A stretch of DNA of 7,482 bases from an uncultured Clostridia bacterium. Lineage in GTDB: Bacteria > Bacillota > Clostridia > RGIG6154. This document shows, in pieces, positions 1 to 6,937 of this stretch (its first letter is position 1; the number at the start of each line of letters is the position of its first letter). Below the pieces are notes generated by a model. The model searched no databases. It was not told where the DNA came from and saw only the letters and a list, made by a program, of their open reading frames with translations. The position numbers were made by a program, and so were the translations under genes. The DNA is taken from contig CAKSDT010000087.1 in the NCBI GenBank assembly GCA_934446135.1, positions 1 through 7,482 on the forward strand. Reading direction: 5' to 3'.

Positions 1-1055
1 CTGACAGAACCTCGCTTGTTACTCAGGCAAAACGTGCATTTGTAAATTTGCTTCCCGATTTATCGGTTACAAACCTGTGTGAAGAAAAAGATAATTTTGC
101 GGCACATTGCGTGTTCTCAACTTATCAGACTATGTATAACTCAATAGACGAAGTAAAAGACGATGAAGGCAAGCTTTTCACAAGCGGTCATTTCGATCTT
201 TTAATCTGCGATGAGGCGCACCGTTCGATTTACAATAAATACAAGGATATATTTAACTATTTTGACGCACCGCTCGTTGGTCTTACTGCTACGCCGAAAG
301 ACGAAATTGACAAGAATACTTATGAGATTTTTGAACTTGAAAGCGGTGTACCTACCTATGGATATGAACTCAGCCAAGTGGTTAAGGACGGATATTTGGT
401 TGACTATATGTCGGTAGAATCAAAGCTTAAATTCATTGAGCAGGGCATTACCTATGAAGAACTAACCCAAGAGGAAAAAGAAGAATATGAAAATCTATTC
501 GAGGACGAAGACGGAGAAATTCCTGAAAGAATTAGTTCCTCTGCTTTGAATGAATGGATTTTTAACCGTGATACAATTCGTCAGGTTTTAAATATTCTTA
601 TGACAGACGGCATTAAAATTGAATACGGTGAAAAAATTGGTAAGACCATAATATTTGCAAAAAATCACCTTCATGCCGAAAAAATACTTGAGGTTTTCAA
701 TTCTGAATACCCACATCTAAGTGGGTTTGCAAAGGTGATTGACAACAAGATCAACTATGCACAGAGTTTGATTGATGAATTTTCCGACCCTAAGAAGCTT
801 CCGCAGATTGCAATTTCCGTGGATATGCTGGACACCGGTATTGATGTGCCGGAAGTTTTAAACCTTGTGTTCTTCAAGAAAGTTATGAGCAAGGCAAAGT
901 TTTGGCAGATGATAGGGCGTGGCACTCGTCTTTGCCCCAGACTTTTAGACGGAGAAGATAAAAATAAATTTTACATTTTTGATTTTTGTGGAAACTTTGA
1001 GTTTTTCAGAATGAATCAAGGAAAGCCTACTGCAAATCAGATGGCACTTCAGTGA
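1..1055 (+). CDS. hsdR: Type I restriction R subunit, helicase/translocase part (5' end outside window, ends at premature TGA)
   Basis: This is the ATP-dependent DNA translocase of a type I restriction enzyme. The R subunit joins HsdM and HsdS, pumps DNA and cleaves far from the recognition site. The frame is open from base 3, so the gene begins upstream; the TTG at 48 is not a real start. Visible superfamily 2 motifs, in order: motif Ia-like DRTSLVTQA (3-29), DEAH (210-221), TATP (285-296), DTGIDVPE (motif V, about 831-854) and QMIGRGTR (motif VI, 906-929). The Walker A motif and the N-terminal nuclease domain would lie left of the window. The frame stops at TGA 1053-1055, but homologous sequence continues in the same frame as the next entry. 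The segment after motif VI (GNFEFFRMNQGKPTANQ) is typical of EcoEI-like (type IB) R subunits. The family call is secure. Whether any active protein is made is doubtful. Confidence 0.88.
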   Translation, partial: DRTSLVTQAKRAFVNLLPDLSVTNLCEEKDNFAAHCVFSTYQTMYNSIDEVKDDEGKLFTSGHFDLLICDEAHRSIYNKYKDIFNYFDAPLVGLTATPKDEIDKNTYEIFELESGVPTYGYELSQVVKDGYLVDYMSVESKLKFIEQGITYEELTQEEKEEYENLFEDEDGEIPERISSSALNEWIFNRDTIRQVLNILMTDGIKIEYGEKIGKTIIFAKNHLHAEKILEVFNSEYPHLSGFAKVIDNKINYAQSLIDEFSDPKKLPQIAISVDMLDTGIDVPEVLNLVFFKKVMSKAKFWQMIGRGTRLCPRLLDGEDKNKFYIFDFCGNFEFFRMNQGKPTANQMALQ

Positions 1056-2123
1056 GCAATATTTACCCTGAAATCGCAAATTATCTTTAAACTTCAAGAT
1101 ATTGCTTATCAGACCGAAGATTTGATTGCCTTTAGAAAAAGTTTGGTTTCTGAAATGGTAGCAAAGGTTCGAGAACTCAACAAAGACAATTTTGCGGTAA
1201 AGCAACATTTAAAGTATGTTGAATTATATGCAAGTGAAGAAAATTATGTATCGCTTACATATGAAGACACGCTTATTATCAAAGAGGAACTTGCACCCCT
1301 TATAATTCCGGATGAAGACGAGGCAAGTGCTGTGCGTTTTGATGCACTTATGTACGGCATTGAACTTGCATATCTTGCAGGGAAAGGTTATGCAAGGCAC
1401 AGAAGCGATTTGTTCAAAAAAGTAAGTGGTATTGCAAGTGTTGCCAATATCCCGGAGATATCAGCAAAGTCTGAACTTATCAATAAAATTTTGCATACGG
1501 ATTATCTTGATAATTGCGGAGTAAATGATTTTGAATATATTCGTGAATCACTTCGTAATTTGATAAAGTATATTCCGCAAAATGTTTTGAGATATGACAC
1601 CAATTTCGGTGATGATATTCTTTCAACCGAGTGGAAAGAATCTGAACTTGAAAGCGATGACCTTAAAAATTACAGAGCAAAAGCGGAATATTATGTAAGA
1701 CAGCATCAGGATGACAGCGTAATTGCAAAGCTTAAAGGAAATGTTCCGCTTGTTCAAGAGGATATAGCAGAACTTGAAAAAATTTTATGGAATGAGGTCG
1801 GCACAAAAGACGAATATATTGCTGAATACGGAGAAAAACCTCTCGGCGAATTCGTCCGTGAAATTGTCGGACTTGATATGAATGCCGCAAAAGAGGCGTT
1901 TTCAGAATTTTTAAGCAATACAAATTTGGACAGCAGACAGATATATTTTGTCAATCAGATTGTTGAATATATTGTTCAAAATGGTATGATGAAAGATTTA
2001 TCTGTTTTGCAGGACGCACCTTTTACAGATAAAGGCAGTGTTGTAGAGGTGTTCAGCGACTTATCGGTATGGGCAAAGATACGCAAGGTTATTGAAACAA
2101 TAAATATGAATGCGGCGGCATAA
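1056..2123 (+). pseudogene. hsdR: Type I restriction R subunit, C-terminal part separated by an in-frame TGA
   Basis: This is the continuation of the preceding R subunit in the same reading frame, with no insertion or deletion. It is open from 1056 to the TAA at 2121-2123. It matches the EcoEI_R_C type of C-terminal domain, a helical region of the R subunit thought to dock onto the methyltransferase core. Recognisable blocks are KLQDIAYQ just after the stop, NKDNFAVKQHLKYVELY, the Gly/Leu-rich LGEFVREIVGLD block, and the C-terminal VWAKIRKVIETINMN. A separate start is not convincing: neither TTG 1122 nor ATG 1155 has a clear Shine-Dalgarno sequence. The simplest reading is one gene with a nonsense mutation (for example TCA to TGA). 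It has five TGG tryptophan codons across both parts, so TGA is not simply the Trp codon here. HsdM and HsdS are not in the window. Confidence 0.82.
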
Positions 2124-2160
2124 AATATTGTTATAATCAGTTTAGAACAGATAGAAAGAT

Positions 2161-2195
2161 CCCCCGAAAGACTCAATTTTGAGGGTTTTCGGGGG
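2161..2195. terminator. Bidirectional hairpin terminator between convergent hsdR and azlD
   Basis: CCCCCGAAA (2161-2169) pairs perfectly with TTTCGGGGG (2187-2195). An inner CTCA/TGAG stem closes the loop after a small bulge. It lies 37 bases after the hsdR stop and 8 bases beyond the azlD stop on the other strand, so it can serve both. The T tracts are weak (TGTTTAGTTT on plus, ATCTTTCTAT on minus), so efficiency is uncertain. Confidence 0.75.
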
Positions 2196-2203
2196 TGTTT
2201 AGT

Positions 2204-2509
2204 TTATACTGCGAGACCTGCTATAAAAGCGACCAGACAAGATATGCCGGCAACTTCTATCAACGGTCTGTTAAGGTAAGCGGCGATAAATGCCGCTATT
2301 GTTCCTGCCAGGGATGTTTTGAAATCTCCCGTAGAATAAAGTATATATGGAAATGTCATAGCACCTAAAACGGCATACGGAACATAGTTAAGAAAACTTT
2401 TTATATACACAGATGTTATTTTTTTGCGGACAAGGGTGAAAGGTATCATTCTTATAAGATATGTAACGCCTGCCATTGCCGCAAGGTAAAGGAGAAAACT
2501 TTTATTCAT
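2204..2509 (-). CDS. azlD: AzlD-family branched-chain amino acid transport small subunit
   Basis: This is the small membrane subunit of the AzlCD exporter, which moves branched-chain amino acids (and toxic analogues such as azaleucine) out of the cell. It has 101 residues, the usual family size. Four hydrophobic segments are visible at about residues 4-23, 37-57, 64-79 and 83-101. The sequence YLIRMIPF near residue 20 and the Asn-Arg-Pro turn (NRPLIE) before the last segment are family-like. It overlaps the end of azlC by 8 bases, which points to translational coupling. Its own AAAGGAGG site (2526-2519) sits 9 bases before the ATG, inside azlC. It is the last gene of the minus-strand operon and ends at TAA just before the shared hairpin. 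No Lrp-type regulator (azlB-like) is in the window. Confidence 0.92.
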   Translation of the reverse strand: MNKSFLLYLAAMAGVTYLIRMIPFTLVRKKITSVYIKSFLNYVPYAVLGAMTFPYILYSTGDFKTSLAGTIAAFIAAYLNRPLIEVAGISCLVAFIAGLAV

Positions 2510-3215
2510 TTTCTGACTCCTCCTTTATAGGTTTTAAGTATGCCATAAGTCCTGCTGAAAAGACGGCACAAATTATTATTGCAAAACCTTGCGAAAGATT
2601 TTTGAAAATCGGCACATAGTAAAAAATTATGCTGATCACTGTTGAAATTAAGACGGTGAACAGCACACCTTTATGTTGTTTTGACGGCGGAATTATTATT
2701 GCAACGAACATGCTGTATATTGCAATTCCGAGTGCTGCACAAATACTTTGCGGCAAAATGTTTCCGGCATATGCTCCCAAAAATGTACCAAGGCTCCAGC
2801 CAATATAAGGAAGAGTTATAAGTCCTGCCATATATTTTGCGGACAAATTATTTTGTTCTGTAATTGCAACCGCAAAAACTTCGTCCGTAATCCCAAAAGA
2901 CAACAAAAGCCTTTTTGGAGTTGTAAAGCTTTTGTCAAGTTTTTGAGTGAGTGCAAGAGCCATAAGGCAGTACCTTATATTAATGATAAGTTGGGTTAAA
3001 ACCATTTCGGTCAAAGTTCCCATTGCAGCAATAATTGAAACACCGGCAAGTTGGCCTGCCGAAGTTAAGTTTGTCATTGAAATCAGGACCGCTCCAAGTC
3101 CCGGTATTCCTTTTGAAACTGCGGTTATGCCAAACCCGAATGAAACTGAAAGGTATCCTAAGGCTATGGGTATGCCTTTTTTTAATCCGTATGAGTATTT
3201 ATAAGTTGACGACAT
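2502..3215 (-). CDS. azlC: AzlC-family branched-chain amino acid permease, large subunit
   Basis: This is the large integral membrane subunit of the AzlCD pair. It has 237 residues, full length for the family. Conserved features seen: an N-terminal amphipathic start leading into GIPIALGYLSVSFGFGI, the TSAGQLAG block (51-58), NIRYCLMA (79-86) before a charged loop, and DEVFA (111-115). Hydrophobic segments lie at about 14-34, 38-65, 70-90, 129-153, 158-176, 184-204 and 209-227. The ATG at 3215 is preceded by a strong AAGGAGAAGGA-type ribosome binding site. It starts 21 bases after the esterase gene ends and overlaps azlD, so all are probably on one transcript. The substrate is inferred from the family. 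No anomaly was seen. Confidence 0.93.
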   Translation of the reverse strand: MSSTYKYSYGLKKGIPIALGYLSVSFGFGITAVSKGIPGLGAVLISMTNLTSAGQLAGVSIIAAMGTLTEMVLTQLIINIRYCLMALALTQKLDKSFTTPKRLLLSFGITDEVFAVAITEQNNLSAKYMAGLITLPYIGWSLGTFLGAYAGNILPQSICAALGIAIYSMFVAIIIPPSKQHKGVLFTVLISTVISIIFYYVPIFKNLSQGFAIIICAVFSAGLMAYLKPIKEESENE

Positions 3216-3236
3216 AATCCTTCTCCTTAGTTTATT

Positions 3237-4100
3237 TTAAAATAAAAGAACTTTCTTAAGCAAATTTCCGATTTTTTCAGCCATAACATAAAATCCCAAA
3301 GCGTTTGGATGGCAAAGGTCAGATGTTGCAAGGTCACCTTCATCAAAGTTGAAAAACTCGGCACCATCCATAAAATATACATTTTTATCGCCTGAGTTTA
3401 AGGCATCAATATATGTTTTATATATAACATCTCTACTTTTTTCATTGTTGTATGAACTACTTATAATGCTTGTCCTGAAATCGGGTTTTGAAATCATTAT
3501 TATGGGAATACCAGGGTGCTTTTCCCTTACAATTTCATATCCTCTTTTATGAGTTTTTTCAAGGTGTTCAACATCAGGTGCATTGTGGTCATAATCATAA
3601 ACGAAGGCTTCCATATCAAGAAAAGCAATATTTTCCATCATTTCTTTTTCACCTTTTGCATTTCCCGAAAATCCCAAATTTATATAATCACTGTTTAGTC
3701 TTCTTGAAATAATTGCCTGATACGTTCTGCCGGGTTTTGGTGATGCAATTCCCTGTGTGATTGAAGAGCCATAGTAAACAATCGGCTTTTGGTTTCTGTA
3801 TTTAATTCCGTGCCCCAGTTTGGAATCTTTTTGCAAAATGATTTTTATTGATTTTGTTGCTTCTAAGGTAGGAAGCCCTATTGTGTAAAAATACATTTTG
3901 CCTTTTTCTTTTCTGAAAACAGAGTGCTTAATATCGGACAAATCGATAATGTTTTCTACAAGTGTGTTTGTTTCTGCTGCGGGCTTAAATATTCCTGCAA
4001 ATGATGAACCTCTTTCGGTATCAATATACAAATCAAGCCCCATCCTGCCTATTTTTGAGTTATTTATAACTGTGCCGGCCCCATCGACCTCCACACTAAC
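3237..4100 (-). pseudogene. SGNH/GDSL-type hydrolase, catalytic domain (3' part of interrupted gene)
   Basis: This is the catalytic part of an esterase of the Lipase_GDSL_3 type, probably a carbohydrate or small-ester deacylase in the cytoplasm, since no signal peptide is seen. Numbering from the possible GTG at 4094 gives: block I YGSSITQG with nucleophile Ser111; block II NLGFSGN (Gly142 region); block III DYDHNAP with Asn171 as likely oxyanion residue; block V DLCHP with Asp259 and His262. All catalytic residues are therefore present. The frame is continuous with the upstream part (4352-4101) apart from one TGA at 4103-4101. The GTG at 4094 lies 6 bases past that stop, so reinitiation is conceivable, but no good Shine-Dalgarno precedes it. 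The residues before the catalytic domain (VEVDGAGTVI onward, GLDLYID) belong to the family's N-terminal beta domain, so a GTG start would truncate that domain. The exact substrate is unknown. Confidence 0.8.
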
Positions 4101-4352
4101 TCATATGTATTCGGAATCCGTTGAAAACCTTATTCTTCCGCCGGCAGGACAATAATTCAAAAGACCGGTGCATTTGGTTGCGTTTTTGAGTTCTTCGGTT
4201 TCCGGAATTCTTCTGTAATGCTCCGTGTTTTCCCTTGGATTGTAAAGTCCGTAGAAGTCAAATTCCTCAAAGTTTCTTGGGTCTAGCATAACGGCATCAT
4301 CTTTAACTGTTGATTTTACCGCCATATTCGGGTCAATTTTTGCAATATCCAT
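4101..4352 (-). pseudogene. SGNH/GDSL-type hydrolase, N-terminal part (ends at premature TGA)
   Basis: This is the first 83 codons of the esterase gene. The ATG at 4352 is preceded at 9 bases by AAGGAT (4367-4362), which overlaps the stop of the radical SAM gene, so the start is well supported. The segment FDFYGLYNP...EHYRRIPE followed by CPAGGRIRFSTDSEYI is the typical opening of the accessory N-terminal beta domain (GxDLY-like) found in front of Lipase_GDSL_3 domains. The chain breaks at TGA in the middle of a beta strand. Two codons later the same frame continues with VEVDG. Read through, the protein would be about 371 residues, normal for the family. An isolated 83-residue piece is unlikely to fold or act alone. 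Confidence 0.75.
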
Positions 4353-4365
4353 ATTTTTTATATCC

Positions 4366-5913
4366 TTAAACTATCTTAATATCGTCATCTGTGATTATAA
4401 AATATTTTCCGCACGATTTCATAAGTTTTACTTTTTTGTTTTTGTAAAGAGGATTTTTAAAAAGTTCTTTTTGCCGATCTTTTAAATCAGGAATTTCTTC
4501 ATTTAAGAATTCCGGGAATACGGATTTTTTGTTTGCGTTGATAAAATCCTTTGCAAGTGCAAATTTGATTTTGCTGCCGAAAATGTTAAACATAAACTCG
4601 TAAAGTCCGTTTCTCGAAACCGGACCTTCCTTTTCCTTTTCTGCAAGTTTTTCACCTACAAACATAAAGAGTTTTGACGGTCTTTCGCTTTCTAAGACAT
4701 TAAGCGTTTCCTTAAAGTTTCCGCTGTTATAAATCCTGTCAATTGCCTTTTCTGTATTTTTGAGTTTTATCATATCGGCATAAGATATAAATTTGGTTGC
4801 AATTGTTTCATAAGGAGGAAAGTTTTCTGTTATGATTCCATACTTTTCGGCGTCCTTTTTCAGGCTTGTATTGTGAAGAAGTTTTAAAAATCCGAGTTGA
4901 AGCATATCAGGTTTCATTTTATACACGTAATCTATACCTGAAAGGAAACTTTCTGTTGTTTCATACGGAAGACCTGCAATAAGGTCTAAATGTATATGAA
5001 TATTTTTTGGTATTTTAGCAATTGTACTTTTTACCTTTTCAGTATCGTAAACACGGTTTATTGCTTTCATCGTTTTTGGATTTGTAGTTTGTATGCCGAG
5101 TTCAAACTGAAGATTTTCACCCATTTTTTCACAGATCTCCAAAAACTCATCAGTAATAGTCAGAGGAGAAATCTCAAAATGGAATTTTGTTGAAATATTG
5201 TTTTCCAGAATATACTTTGCAATTTCCACACATCTTCCGCTTAAATCGTTAAATGTTCTGTCAACAAACTTGACGAGCGGAACCCGGTTGTTAATAAAAA
5301 AGTCAAGTCCCTTTTTTACATAATCCATAGGAAAATATCTTGTTTTTCCTTCGGAGGATGAAAGACAATAAGAACAATTATACATACATCCTCTGGAAGA
5401 CTCAAAATAAATAATTTTGTTTTCGAGTTCCTTTATATCCTGCTCGGTATAAGGGAAAACTGCCTTTTCCAGGTCAAACTTTTTAAATTCATTACGAACG
5501 GGTTTCCCGTCATTTTTGTATATCAGATTTGGAATTAAATAAAAGGGAACATTCTCATTAAGCATTTTGACTGTTTCTTCGCCCTCGCCGTATAAAATTC
5601 CGGTTATGTTTTCGTTTTTAATAAGAGTTTCATAATTGTAGCCTGCTTCGGGGCCTCCTAAGAATATTGACTTTTCGGGAAAGACTGCTTTTAACATTGA
5701 AATAAGTTTTAACACAAATTCAATATTCCAAATGTAACAGGAAAAACACAATTTTTCGTGAGGAAGAGATGATATCCTTGAGAATACATCTGTTATACTG
5801 TCATTTATTGTAAATTCAAATATATCGCATTTTGCATATTCTCTGAAATATCTGACTGCAAGGCAGGAGTGAGAATACTTTGAATTTATACCGATAACTG
5901 CAGTTTGGCTCAA
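4366..5913 (-). CDS. B12-binding-domain-like radical SAM protein (DUF4080 type)
   Basis: This is a 515-residue radical SAM protein of a family common in Clostridia with no established substrate. The N-terminal Rossmann-like part carries INSKYSHSCLAVRYF (residues 10-24), LGGPEAG (85-91) and YGEGEE (108-113), as in cobalamin-binding radical SAM proteins. I do not see the DxHxxG cobalamin His motif. The iron-sulfur motif is C176-x3-C180-x2-C183 (RGCMYNCSYC). Later radical SAM core signs are HFEISP, FELGIQTTN and HLDLIAGLPYE. The C-terminal 150 or so residues resemble DUF4080. The start is TTG at 5913: an in-frame TGA lies 6 codons upstream with no ATG between, and GAAAGGAA sits 10 bases before the TTG. 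It is first in the minus-strand operon, 13 bases before the esterase gene. Intact, ending at TAA. Confidence 0.9.
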   Translation of the reverse strand: MSQTAVIGINSKYSHSCLAVRYFREYAKCDIFEFTINDSITDVFSRISSLPHEKLCFSCYIWNIEFVLKLISMLKAVFPEKSIFLGGPEAGYNYETLIKNENITGILYGEGEETVKMLNENVPFYLIPNLIYKNDGKPVRNEFKKFDLEKAVFPYTEQDIKELENKIIYFESSRGCMYNCSYCLSSSEGKTRYFPMDYVKKGLDFFINNRVPLVKFVDRTFNDLSGRCVEIAKYILENNISTKFHFEISPLTITDEFLEICEKMGENLQFELGIQTTNPKTMKAINRVYDTEKVKSTIAKIPKNIHIHLDLIAGLPYETTESFLSGIDYVYKMKPDMLQLGFLKLLHNTSLKKDAEKYGIITENFPPYETIATKFISYADMIKLKNTEKAIDRIYNSGNFKETLNVLESERPSKLFMFVGEKLAEKEKEGPVSRNGLYEFMFNIFGSKIKFALAKDFINANKKSVFPEFLNEEIPDLKDRQKELFKNPLYKNKKVKLMKSCGKYFIITDDDIKIV

Positions 5914-5951
5914 GAAAATCCGTTCCTTTCATTAAAAGTTTCTTTAACGGA

Positions 5952-5980
5952 ATGATAGCACAAATTTCAATAAAAATCAA
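5952..5980 (-). promoter_or_regulatory. Sigma-A promoter with extended -10 for the radical SAM-esterase-azlCD operon
   Basis: On the minus strand, TTGATT (5980-5975), a 17-base spacer and TATCAT (5957-5952) form a housekeeping promoter. TGC directly before the -10 gives an extended -10. Transcription would start near 5945, leaving a leader of about 30 bases before the TTG start. No other strong promoter was seen inside the operon. Confidence 0.65.
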
Positions 5981-5988
5981 CATTTAAC

Positions 5989-6017
5989 TTGTTTTTGGAA
6001 AGTTTTTGTGATATTCT
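5989..6017 (+). promoter_or_regulatory. Possible promoter of the glycosidase remnant, divergent from the operon promoter
   Basis: TTGTTT (5989-5994), a 17-base spacer and TATTCT (6012-6017) with TGA just before the -10 look like a weak extended -10 promoter. A GTGGAGA site (6023-6029) precedes ATG 6035. The arrangement suggests that the remnant kept its original 5' control region. The -35 box is poor. Confidence 0.4.
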
Positions 6018-6034
6018 ATTTCGTGGAGAAAAAT

Positions 6035-6792
6035 ATGATGGAAAAAATTATAAAAGGATTTAAAATTACAGGCATGACGGTATTAAAGCCGATATAAAAA
6101 ATGTAAAAAAAAATGATGGCATTTTTGTATACGAATTCTGCTTTGAATGGACGGATGAAAACAGAGAAAACAATGATTTTTTCGAGGTTGCATGGCAGAT
6201 TCCCATGACCGGAATTATGTATCAGTGGATGCCGGGGAATAAATATAACAGGACAATCTGCCCGGACTGGTCGGCTTACGGATATTCTATGATTTCAGTT
6301 AACAGTCCCGTTCTTTCATTATTTGACGGAAATGATAAGAACTGTTATTCGTGGTGTCTTTCGGAATGCAAAAAACTTGTTTATCTTAAAAACGGCATTG
6401 TAGAAGAAAACGGAAATAATGATGATATGAAAAAAATGTCCAAGTTTTGGTTTAATTTTATGGAAGACCATAAAGAAACACTTCTAAATGGAAAACTTAT
6501 TCCTTATGAGGCTGAAAAACTTTATACATGGGCAAAGTCGGATTCCGATAAGGAATGTATAGTTTCCGTTTATGAAAAAGATAAAGCGGTTAAACCTACA
6601 CAAAAGAAAACAATATACATATTGAACGGATGTATGGGTGAGAGAGTTATTGTTGATATTTTAGGAGAATATGAGGTTAATGTTTACAACTGTATGGGAA
6701 ATCTTTTAAAAGGATTTGATAAAAAGTTCGAAGGAATTTCAGAAATAGAAGTTCCCGTAGGCGGGATTGTAAAATTATGTTCAAAAAATTGA
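6035..6792 (+). pseudogene. Remnant of a GH36-like alpha-galactosidase with the catalytic barrel deleted
   Basis: The ATG pair at 6035/6038 has a ribosome binding site, but that frame ends at TAA 6095 after 20 codons. The recognisable protein is in another frame, open from 6064 (after TAA 6061) to TGA 6790-6792. Bases 6064 to about 6417 encode the N-terminal beta-sandwich side: FEVAWQIP, WMPGN, CPDWSAYGYSM, NSPVLSLFDG and GIVEENG follow the order seen in GH36/melibiase-like proteins. From about 6427 the sequence jumps to the C-terminal end of such enzymes (KFWFNFMEDHKETLLNGKL, then a beta domain with YNCMGNLLKGF and VPVGGIVKL). The several hundred residues of the (beta/alpha)8 barrel with its catalytic Asp residues are missing. 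ATG 6205 has no ribosome binding site. I read this as a dead gene with a 5' frameshift or stop and an internal deletion. The family call rests on motif order. Confidence 0.66.
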
Positions 6793-6800
6793 AAAAATAC

Positions 6801-6829
6801 TTGAAATTTTTAACTAAATGTAGTATACT
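6801..6829 (+). promoter_or_regulatory. Strong sigma-A promoter of rpsB
   Basis: TTGAAA (6801-6806), a 17-base spacer and TATACT (6824-6829) match the consensus at 4 of 6 and 5 of 6 positions. It starts only 8 bases after the glycosidase remnant's stop. Transcription should begin near 6836, giving a leader of about 100 bases before rpsB. Confidence 0.8.
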
Positions 6830-6835
6830 ATTATG

Positions 6836-6937
6836 GCGATTAAAATACGCACGCTTTGGTTTGACCCTGTGGTGTCTTTAAGATATCGGTCAAAAAACAA
6901 AATCAAAGCGGAGGAAAAACCACGGAGGTGCAGTAAA
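6836..6937 (+). promoter_or_regulatory. Structured rpsB mRNA leader, candidate S2 autoregulatory element
   Basis: The leader folds into one long hairpin on paper. CGCTTTGGT (6852-6860) pairs with ATCAAAGCG (6902-6910) with one G-U, TTGACC (6861-6866) pairs with GGTCAA (6888-6893), and GGTGTCT (6871-6877) pairs with AGATATC (6881-6887) with two G-U. An alternative or pseudoknot pairing joins CTGTGG (6867-6872) to CCACGG (6920-6925), covering the first two bases of the ribosome binding site GGAGGTG (6924-6930). That is the layout expected for translational feedback by a ribosomal protein. I cannot match it to a named leader family from memory. Confidence 0.5.

Noticed and set aside
48..50. TTG at 48 as start of the helicase gene
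   Set aside because: The same frame is open to the window edge and encodes the family's motif Ia region upstream of it, so the gene simply begins outside.
1056..1110. Selenocysteine insertion at the hsdR TGA
   Set aside because: No hairpin is visible in the bases directly after the TGA, and neither the position nor the family calls for Cys or Sec.
2132..2137. TATAAT just after hsdR as a promoter -10
   Set aside because: No -35 box lies 16-18 bases upstream and transcription would run at once into the hairpin at 2161.
2748..3217. Plus-strand open frames opposite azlC, and similar ones opposite the esterase, radical SAM and rpsB genes
   Set aside because: They are antisense shadows of well-recognised genes, without ribosome binding sites or family-like sequence.
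3231..3246. 16-bp A/T-only perfect palindrome across the esterase stop codon
   Set aside because: It has no loop or GC content to make a stable hairpin and no T-run role. In DNA this AT-rich it can arise by chance.
5922..5953. Imperfect dyad (GTTCC...TTAAAAG/CTTTAA...GGAAT) beside the operon promoter, as an operator
   Set aside because: The arms are unequal, with a bulge and a G-U-type mismatch, and half of it is the ribosome binding site region. No regulator is encoded nearby to support it.
6833..6937. In-frame upstream ATG at 6833 extending rpsB by 35 codons
   Set aside because: It lies about 4 bases from the promoter -10, has no ribosome binding site, and S2 proteins begin at the MAVISMKQLL start at 6938. 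The open frame here is probably chance.
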